DNA of 21,412 bases from Apostichopus californicus (Eukaryota > Echinodermata > Holothuroidea > Aspidochirotida > Stichopodidae), in the NCBI GenBank assembly GCA_020650975.1, contig JAIPMN010038153.1, positions 1 through 21,412 on the forward strand, written 5' to 3'. Positions 18,001-21,412 of this stretch are shown here, piece by piece. The translations under genes and the position numbers were made by a program. The notes beneath the pieces are model-generated. The model did not search any database, was not told where the DNA came from, and saw nothing but the letters and a program-made list of their open reading frames with translations. The first letter of the stretch is position 1, and every line of letters begins with the position of its first letter.

Positions 18001-20742
18001 ATGAACGCAGGATTCTGCGGGACGCAAGAATTTTCCTCAACAAAATCAGCATACTAAATGCGACACAAACTACTGTACCAAACAGCAACAATGACAGATT
18101 CAAAACTTCCCAATAGACTATTCATGATATCTCTCTGTGGATTTGAGAGGAAATCCCCTAAATGTCTGTATCTGAGAGGTTACAGACAAGTTTGCTTCCA
18201 AAGGCTACAGTGTACCTATGTATTGTGTGTGTTTATAAATGCAAACTGGCCACACCTGGGCAAGCTGATGTTCTTTTAAACTACTCATGCGCAGTGCTGA
18301 CTTCAAGCACAGAACTTTATCAAGGAACCGGAAGACCAAATTGTTTTACCGGGGTAATGATCCAACATCGCAGTGAACTGAACCGAGTTTTGGGCGGAAT
18401 TTCCGATGGAGCGGTAAAGAGTACGAACAGTGATGGCAGGAATCTTTTCAGGGAAAATAACCAATATGATTATTGAAAAGAAAACTATCATGGAATGATA
18501 CAAACTTATATTGATGTCTTTTTTGGTTGGTAAGTTGTTATCAAATGTGTAGTAGTATCTTTGTTTGACTTGGATGTGAATATGTGAGTAATTGGGTCCA
18601 TGTCCATTGTCAATGATAAATCTACTGCAAAGCTTGCGACCAAGTTGTTCTACAACTCAAAGTAAATCCAAACAGAATTGATGGATGCTATCAACACAAC
18701 CATTGAGCGAGAGGTTGATAGAAAGCTTAAAGAAAGTAAAGTTGTTTGGGATCATTGTGGATGAGAGCACAGACATCGCAATCAACAAGAACCTATCAGT
18801 CTTTGCATGAATTGTTTTGAGAGGCATCCGGAAAGTTGTTTACTGTATGTTGACTGTGTGGACCTAGAGGATGGCCGGGCTGTAACAATTGTTAAAGTTT
18901 TGGAGAAGGGAACAGAAGGACATGGAACTATTAAAGATATGTCATTAAGCAGTGATGGGCTAGTGTCATGACAGGCTGTTGGAATGGTTGGAATGGCGAT
19001 ATTGAAGCCGCTGTACAACCCCCTACTTATCCATATCCATTATGTGGGGCAGTGACTTGCACTTGCCGCAGGAGACGCTTGTCGGGCAGTAAGCAGCTTC
19101 GAGGACTACCAGTTGGTGGTGCTACAAGGTGTATATGTTTTGCAAACTCTCCGGTTCGCTACAAATCTTTGCAAATGCTTCAAGAAGTTTGGAAAAGCGA
19201 GAGTACTGGTGAAAATTGCCCATACAAGGTTAAAAGAACATGCAACTTTCCGGTGGTTGTCCTTGCACTACATTCACTTGGCATTGGAATACGAATGCAG
19301 AGAAAATTAGGCAGAATTCTGAGGCGAAGGGACTGGCCAACAAAGTAAAGAATGTTGGCTTCGGTCTTGGATGGATTTCTAACAAAAACTGGTAATTTCT
19401 TTCTGTCTTTTTCCAAAAATAATTTTGGGGGGGCTATGGGCTTGTGTCCTTTAATAACATTCGCCTAAATTGTGGGTCCCAGAATATTTCATTGCCGTCT
19501 TTCAGTGTCATGGCTTCACAGTACGTACAGTATGAAGCTGTAACGTAGGTCTTCTATCGAGCACGTTCAGTACTATGTTTATCATTGGGCTATACTATGA
19601 CCCGGCCTAGGTATATGGCGTTTGTATTTACTATGAATTTGGAATTCGCAGAACTGGACAAAGTTGTCTTAAGAAGGAAAACTTGCGACAAACAAACAAT
19701 TTACCTCATATTTTTAAGAATCTTGTTTAAGTAAGTAAAGGTAAATAAGCGTTAACAAGTGAAGAATTATGTCAAAATTAATTATGCACGGACCGTTTGA
19801 TATTACCGGGGCGATATTTCTTATATTTTAAAAAACGTGGATCTAGTGCCATTCCGCCATAGTTACATACCTTTTCTTCATAGGTTTTGATCCTTTCGGC
19901 CATGGCGGAAAGGATTGAAACCTATGGCGGAAAGGTTCATTTTAGGATGGATTTTACCGTGGTGTACAGGAATGTATCGCTGAAACTTTCTTTGAATCGC
20001 GTGGAAGGATAGGTACACCGTATTCAAATGTGACGGTTTTAGCTGGACAGACTGAATTGTAGTTAATACAAACTTGGGAATTGATACACAGTTTTTAATG
20101 TACAGGTTGATTGAATAGTTTTAATCGTAAGAGTCGATACACTGTCTTCAAATATATTATAGCTGGTTGAATGAATCAAATTAAATTAGGCTGACTGTTT
20201 ATTAAAAGTCTGATTCTGATTGTCGATTTAAATGACTGATGTTGTGGACCTAGGTAGGGTGAAACGAAGCAGTGCATCCACAATAATGTGCTCTTTTCGC
20301 TTAACTGCCATGGCGGTAACATGTCACTTTTTCTATGGCGGATAGAGCACATTTTCTATGGTGGAAAGTACCAATGGCAGAATGACACGGCCCCCACATA
20401 ACGTTAGGCTACGTTATGCTAATACTAGTGTTAGGCTTTGTCCTGATTATTAGTCTATACTAGTAATACCATGGTAGACAGATAAATATTACTCTACCTA
20501 TACTGGCCTAGGCCTAGCCTAGTTGTTATTCATATCAACAAGGTACAGTCATCTACAAATCACACCGGTTTCACGAAATACACAGAAGACAAACAAATTG
20601 CCAACTCTTTACAAAGATCGACACCTTACTCAAAAGCAAAACCAATCAGTTTATCGTTCAGCCATCTTGGACCATCTAAAAGAGAAACATCACTCTCTCG
20701 AAGAAGCGAATTGTGAAAACTGACGACGATTTCATCTGCCAT
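9034..20742 (-). CDS. SENP8: SENP8/DEN1-like NEDD8 protease, five coding exons, C-terminus not in window
   Basis: Join of 20742-20630, 16195-16107, 11897-11789, 10731-10616 and 9084-9034 on the minus strand. All splice sites are GT-AG and all phases match (2, 1, 2, 1, 1), giving about 159 residues without a stop. Seen in order: LLRESDVSLLD then WLNDKLIGFAFEYF, ISPEVTQFIK, NPLDLP, GGSHW, HFDPLHKSN and CPQQEN. These align along the known vertebrate SENP8 order. By comparison with that family, His103 and Asp120 are the catalytic pair, and Gln156/157 supplies the oxyanion hole. The Cys nucleophile would follow within about five residues but its exon was not found. Known role of the family: C48-type cysteine protease that matures NEDD8 and removes it from substrates. 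Introns are 4434, 4209, 1057 and 1531 bp and hold most of the repeats listed here. Intact frames, phases and splice sites argue for a live gene rather than a pseudogene. Confidence 0.93.
9085..10256. other. SENP8 intron 4, unique part
   Basis: AT-rich intron sequence between exons 5 and 4. I see no gene. It contains a run of 20 T at 9999-10018 and no clear transposon ends before the SINE fragment. Confidence 0.6.
9999..10018. repeat. T20 homopolymer
   Basis: Uninterrupted T run in SENP8 intron 4; on the minus (gene sense) strand it is an A run. Confidence 0.9.
10257..10334 (+). mobile_element. 5'-truncated SINE tail with (TACA)n
   Basis: Carries TTGATAAGCCAATGAGGCTT, the CCTGCTTGCAGG palindrome, GGATCTAAAA and a TACA tetranucleotide tail. 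This is the same 3' portion as in the SINE copies at 12237-12475 and 20869-21126. The tRNA-like head is missing, as in a 5'-truncated insertion. Confidence 0.8.
10616..10731 (-). CDS. SENP8: SENP8 coding exon 4 (catalytic Asp)
   Basis: 116 nt after an acceptor preceded by a long T/A-rich tract (TTTTTATTTTTAG) and before donor CTG|GTAAGT. It encodes SLLVFAKEDQSFMHFDPLHK then SNAQDAKQLVLQLQPLLT. HWSLLVF and HFDPLHKSN match the SENP8 blocks HWSLLVY and HYDSHSRSN; the Asp of HFD is the expected catalytic aspartate. The last G joins AC of exon 5 to give Asp. Confidence 0.94.
10851..10937. repeat. (TATAA)n followed by 14-bp minisatellite
   Basis: 10851-10880 is a TATAA pentanucleotide tract. From 10891 the unit AGCAACATCTCTTT occurs three times with one substitution (CCTCTCTTT in the second), plus a partial fourth. 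Located in SENP8 intron 3 about 120-200 bp upstream of exon 4 in gene order. Confidence 0.85.
11307..11366 (+). repeat. 60-bp direct repeat, copy 1
   Basis: Begins GCTAATCATTGCAAAGCTCA; the copy at 11465-11524 differs at only two positions. In SENP8 intron 3. Confidence 0.9.
11465..11524 (+). repeat. 60-bp direct repeat, copy 2
   Basis: Offset of 158 bp from copy 1, 58 of 60 bases identical. A shorter repeat, TATGTTACCTTCAA, brackets it at about 11449 and 11527. Confidence 0.9.
11789..11897 (-). CDS. SENP8: SENP8 coding exon 3 (catalytic His)
   Basis: 109 nt behind a pyrimidine-rich acceptor ending CTCTCCACAG. It encodes SEIGLFVNPLDLPQKDYIF then LAVNNNSS and ends VGGSH. It aligns with the EPLDLP, FLAINDN and GGTHW blocks of SENP8. 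The His of GGSHW is the expected catalytic histidine, and its Trp codon is split TG|G across intron 3. The donor GTAATG is weaker than those of exons 1, 2 and 4. Confidence 0.93.
11898..12236. other. SENP8 intron 2, exon-3-proximal part
   Basis: Pyrimidine-rich acceptor region of exon 3 on the minus strand, then AT-rich sequence with a short ATT microsatellite at about 12074-12088. No gene seen. Confidence 0.55.
12237..12475 (+). mobile_element. tRNA-derived SINE, full-length-like copy
   Basis: The head GGAGTGTTCGCTCATTGGTT matches the A-box region of a tRNA-like promoter, and GGTCCCAAGTCCGAGTC stands where a B box would be. The body CACTCCAAGATTAATGTATG is shared with the copy at 20869-21126. 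The 3' part has three small hairpins: CTGAC/GTCAG at 12379-12392, AAGCCA/TGGCTT at 12407-12422 and CCTGC/GCAGG at 12434-12445. It ends in ATACATACAT. No convincing target duplication. In SENP8 intron 2, antisense to the gene. Confidence 0.85.
12476..12872. other. intron 2 spacer
   Basis: AT-rich sequence between the SINE and the hAT element; no gene or repeat structure recognised. The last 8 bases (ATAATATG) are the left target duplication of the next element. Confidence 0.5.
12873..13682. mobile_element. 810-bp non-autonomous hAT-type element, 8-bp TSD
   Basis: Perfect 14-bp terminal inverted repeats CAGTGTTGTAGCCA / TGGCTACAACACTG, flanked by identical 8-bp duplications ATAATATG at 12865-12872 and 13683-13690. 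The 8-bp duplication and CAGTG ends fit the hAT superfamily. No transposase frame. The left subterminal region holds several ACCGACCGGCACTCA-like repeats, with a small GGTCGGCGCCGG palindrome. The right part holds GGGGGCTTCGCCCCTC and a GGCTGGCTGGCTGG run. GC content is much higher than the surroundings. Confidence 0.93.
13344..13405 (+). repeat. two tandem 30-bp units inside the hAT element
   Basis: CGTTCAG..ATGTCGGTGGG(G)CGTAGGGTG occurs at 13344-13372 and 13376-13405, differing at about three positions. Confidence 0.85.
13691..15665 (+). mobile_element. decayed CR1/L2/Rex1-like LINE, reverse transcriptase part
   Basis: Conceptual translation in order: LFADNFVSKITKIRRDLD (about 13840), LDPLPSSILQRC (about 14025), IIRPLLKKYNLDPNALSNYR, LLEKIISIH, QSAYRSGHSVETAL, LLDLSAAFDTIDHNI and FGVPQGSVALGPLLFTLY (to 14625). 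The catalytic YADD is degraded to CCGD before TQIW at about 14690. After a frameshift come NNWMKLNKLKLNPSKTEFL and ARNLGVTLDSKFSLEQHI, and in yet another frame TPLLKALHWLSIE. Stops at 13896, 14664 and elsewhere plus frame changes make it inactive. No endonuclease domain, so it is 5'-truncated. The 3' end has AGCGCTTTTGACA...TAGCGCATTATAA and an ATT tail at 15655-15665. Lies in SENP8 intron 2, antisense to the gene. Confidence 0.92.
15666..16106. other. intron 2, exon-2-proximal part
   Basis: No gene recognised. Contains ACACATATAACATACACATATAACAGTACACATA (a loose tandem near 15905) and the exon 2 donor at its right end on the minus strand. Confidence 0.5.
16107..16195 (-). CDS. SENP8: SENP8 coding exon 2 (ISPEVTQFIK)
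   Basis: 89 nt preceded by a T-rich tract and CAG acceptor and followed by a perfect consensus donor CAG|GTAAGT. It encodes YFEHTAYAGKVDNIEF then ISPEVTQFIKLSA; the ISPEVTQFIK block is nearly identical to vertebrate SENP8. The first base completes Glu with exon 1 and the last base starts a Glu completed by exon 3. Oddity: an internal CTG|GTAAGG at 16165-16170 looks like a cryptic donor inside the exon. Confidence 0.94.
16573..16802. mobile_element. 230-bp hAT-type MITE with perfect 8-bp TSD
   Basis: The left end is CAGGGTTTCCATAACT; the right end read inward is CAGGGGTTCCCTAACT. Identical duplications ATCTATAT lie at 16565-16572 and 16803-16810. Left subterminal CACGAACCCCC repeats twice (near 16599 and 16629). 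No coding capacity. In SENP8 intron 1. Confidence 0.93.
16985..17050 (+). repeat. 66-nt near-perfect hairpin, 29-bp arms, 8-nt loop
   Basis: Arms 16985-17013 and 17022-17050 around TTTTGCCT. As DNA there are four differences in 29. As plus-strand RNA three of the four become G-U pairs, leaving only one G-A mismatch; as minus-strand RNA they would be A-C mismatches. It could be a palindromic MITE remnant or a small hairpin RNA precursor. No promoter or target duplication was recognised. Confidence 0.75.
17051..18599. other. intron 1 stretch, no gene
   Basis: Pyrimidine-rich sequence at 17160-17280 is followed by AATAAAA at about 17373. The motif GCGACTT(G/A)AA recurs at about 17670, 17682, 17693 and 17983, around an AT-rich block (17745-17957). 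A frame there gives RIHLFRNSFI, loosely like LINE C-termini, too weak to call. A perfect 10-bp hairpin lies at 17644-17668. Confidence 0.5.
17644..17668. repeat. perfect 10-bp inverted repeat
   Basis: ACATGACTGT and ACAGTCATGT around ATCTG. Confidence 0.85.
18600..19350 (+). pseudogene. decayed hAT-superfamily transposase (ZNF862/C17orf113-like type)
   Basis: Translation gives LKESK, frameshift, GIIVDESTDIAINKNLSVFA, stop, frameshift, VDLEDGRAVTIVKVLEKG, then SLSSDG, PLLIHIHYVGQ-stop-LALAAG, and FRWLSLHYIH. These match, in order, the (I/L)xxDESTD, LEDG, (G/S)SDG, HIHCVAHRLALA and RWLS blocks of hAT-like transposase-derived proteins. The conserved Cys-x-x-His of HCVAH is lost (Tyr and Gln, followed by a stop). 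Several in-frame stops (about 18808, 18968, 19051, 19305) and frameshifts show it is dead. The N-terminal zinc finger and C-terminal dimerisation parts were not found, nor the terminal repeats. In SENP8 intron 1, antisense. Confidence 0.8.
19351..19844. other. intron 1 stretch, no gene
   Basis: AT-rich sequence after the transposase relic; no ORF, repeat or splice structure recognised. Confidence 0.45.
19845..20391. mobile_element. possible MITE with repeated ATGGCGGAAA motifs
   Basis: The left end CTAGTGCCATTCCGCCATAG and the right end read inward (CCGTGTCATTCTGCCATTGG) form an imperfect inverted pair. The core (C)(T/C)ATGGCGGAAAG or its complement recurs near 19851, 19901, 19923, 20308, 20335, 20358 and 20373. 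No clean target duplication. A 19-bp inverted repeat lies inside at 19879-19926. Confidence 0.45.
19879..19926. repeat. 19-bp inverted repeat around GGCCATGGCG
   Basis: Arms 19879-19897 (CATAGGTTTTGATCCTTTC) and 19908-19926 match at 17 of 19 positions; the 10-nt spacer contains a CCATGG palindrome. Confidence 0.8.
20392..20629. other. intron 1, exon-1-proximal part
   Basis: Contains the small inverted repeat ATAACGT/ACGTTAT (20400-20419) and GGCCTAGGCCTAGCCTAG near 20505. Ends at the exon 1 donor GTAAGG (minus strand). Confidence 0.5.
20630..20742 (-). CDS. SENP8: SENP8 coding exon 1 (start codon, WLND motif)
   Basis: 113 nt: 37 codons plus GA, which joins the G opening exon 2 to make Glu. 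The protein starts MADEIVVSFHN and continues LLRESDVSLLDGPRWLNDKLIGFAF, matching the N-terminus of SENP8, where the WLND segment opens the protease fold. The ATG has A at -3 and G at +4, a good initiation context, and the length before the LLRxSDVSLL block is close to that of vertebrate SENP8, which supports this start. The donor is GTAAGG at 20629. Any 5' untranslated exon further up was not identified. Confidence 0.93.
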
Positions 20743-20868
20743 AATACAGTTACAAATTTCCGTGATAACGATTGTCAACATTCAATTTCTATGTGACCAG
20801 TTTTCTATTACAAGTATTTGCTTGAGACGACATATCGCATGCTGGTTAACATTTTTGGAGTTGAACTT
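20743..20868 (-). promoter_or_regulatory. SENP8 upstream/5' UTR region
   Basis: About 126 bp between the start codon and the SINE. No TATA box or other core element is evident. The transcription start and any untranslated exon cannot be placed from sequence alone. Confidence 0.3.
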
Positions 20869-21126
20869 GTATGTATGTATGTATGTATTATAGATCCTCC
20901 TGCAAGCAGGAACTCGCGAAGAAGCCATCATTGGCTTATCAAAGCCGCAAGCTGACCGAAGTCAGTCTCTTATTATTTATATTCATATTAAAACGTGCAT
21001 GATTATAAATTGTCAATTGTCAACAACTCTGTAACTGGACGACATACATTAATCTTGGAGTGACTCGAAATCGGAACCAATTATGATTGAAAGGCACCGG
21101 CGTTAACCACTGAGCTAACACTCCCT
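20869..21126 (-). mobile_element. tRNA-derived SINE upstream of SENP8
   Basis: Read on the minus strand: GGGAGTGTTAGCTCAGTGGT (clear A-box), GGTTCCGATTTCGAGTC (B-box-like), CACTCCAAGATTAATGTATG, then hairpins CTGAC-TTCG-GTCAG, AAGCCA/TGGCTT and CCTGC/GCAGG, then GGATCTATAA and a TACA tail. A possible 5-bp duplication AACTT flanks it (20864-20868 and 21127-21131). Same family as 12237-12475 and 10257-10334. Oriented in the same sense as SENP8. Confidence 0.88.
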
Positions 21127-21412
21127 AACTTAGGGCACATCAAGTTAATTTAAAAAAAATCAAATCAAGGATCAGGAGGAATGTACAAGGAATTCCCATC
21201 AAAAACATTAGGATAACAAACATTACCAAATCACTTTCTCCATTAAATCGCTGCATGTTCCAACTAGGCCTTCCTGCATAGGAAGGGGTATCCCTATATA
21301 GACTCCTTGTCTGAAACACTTTTTCTATTCTTCGCCTTACCGTTACTTCGTTTCAGTGTATTTCTGTTGAAATCGGGGACCTCAATCATGGGAGGGGGGT
21401 GGGCAGACAGAC
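21127..21412. other. right edge, no gene seen
   Basis: AT-rich, with a hairpin CCTTCCT-GCAT-AGGAAGG at 21269-21286. Nothing coding recognised. It could contain SENP8 upstream control sequence. Confidence 0.45.

Noticed and set aside
18162..18476. 104-codon plus-strand frame upstream of the hAT transposase relic
   Set aside because: No similarity to the N-terminal zinc-finger region of such transposases and no support beyond being open.
19860..19905. Minus-strand ATG with good context followed by 11 codons and an AAG|GTATGT donor
   Set aside because: It sits inside an inverted repeat made of recurring ATGGCGGAAA motifs; the exon-like look is a by-product of that repeat.
1..21412. CRISPR arrays, bacterial operons, riboswitches or phage modules
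   Set aside because: No regularly spaced short repeats with unique spacers; the spliced gene and eukaryotic transposons make a bacterial source untenable.

Overview
The window looks like invertebrate animal nuclear DNA: AT-rich, with multi-kilobase introns, GT-AG splice sites and dense remnants of DNA transposons, a LINE and a tRNA-derived SINE. An echinoderm or another invertebrate deuterostome would fit the repeat types and the protein sequence, but that placement is inference. There are no operons, bacterial genes, rRNA genes or CRISPR arrays.

The one ordinary host gene is on the minus strand. Five short coding exons (20630-20742, 16107-16195, 11789-11897, 10616-10731, 9034-9084) join in phase with GT-AG introns. 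They encode about 159 residues of a SENP8/DEN1-type NEDD8-specific cysteine protease, from the start Met through the catalytic His and Asp to just before the Cys nucleophile. I could not find the exon with the Asp-Cys-Gly nucleophile motif anywhere between 9033 and 1, so it lies beyond the left edge or is missing. None of these exons is evident as a long ORF, because each is only 51-116 nt.

Left region (1-3660): relics of a repetitive invertebrate protein family. A minus-strand coding segment (2526 to 192) is split by a 1670-bp DNA element (550-2219) with inverted ends and a 5-bp target duplication. Removing the element plus one duplication copy leaves a single open frame. A degenerate tandem repeat of about 175 bp carrying perfect or near-perfect RFX X-box palindromes follows (2571-2940). 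A plus-strand, frameshifted relic with Cys/His motifs, probably the N-terminal part of the same family, lies at 3168-3660.

Middle (3661-9033): about 5 kb with no recognisable gene, holding short inverted repeats and degenerate direct repeats.

SENP8 introns: intron 4 holds a 5'-truncated SINE. Intron 3 holds short satellites and a 60-bp duplication. Intron 2 holds a full SINE, an 810-bp hAT-type element with a perfect 8-bp target duplication, and a decayed CR1/L2/Rex1-like reverse transcriptase. Intron 1 holds a 230-bp hAT MITE with a perfect 8-bp duplication, a 66-nt near-perfect hairpin, a decayed hAT transposase and a cluster of ATGGCGGAAA-type motifs. A sense-oriented SINE ends about 127 bp upstream of the SENP8 start codon.
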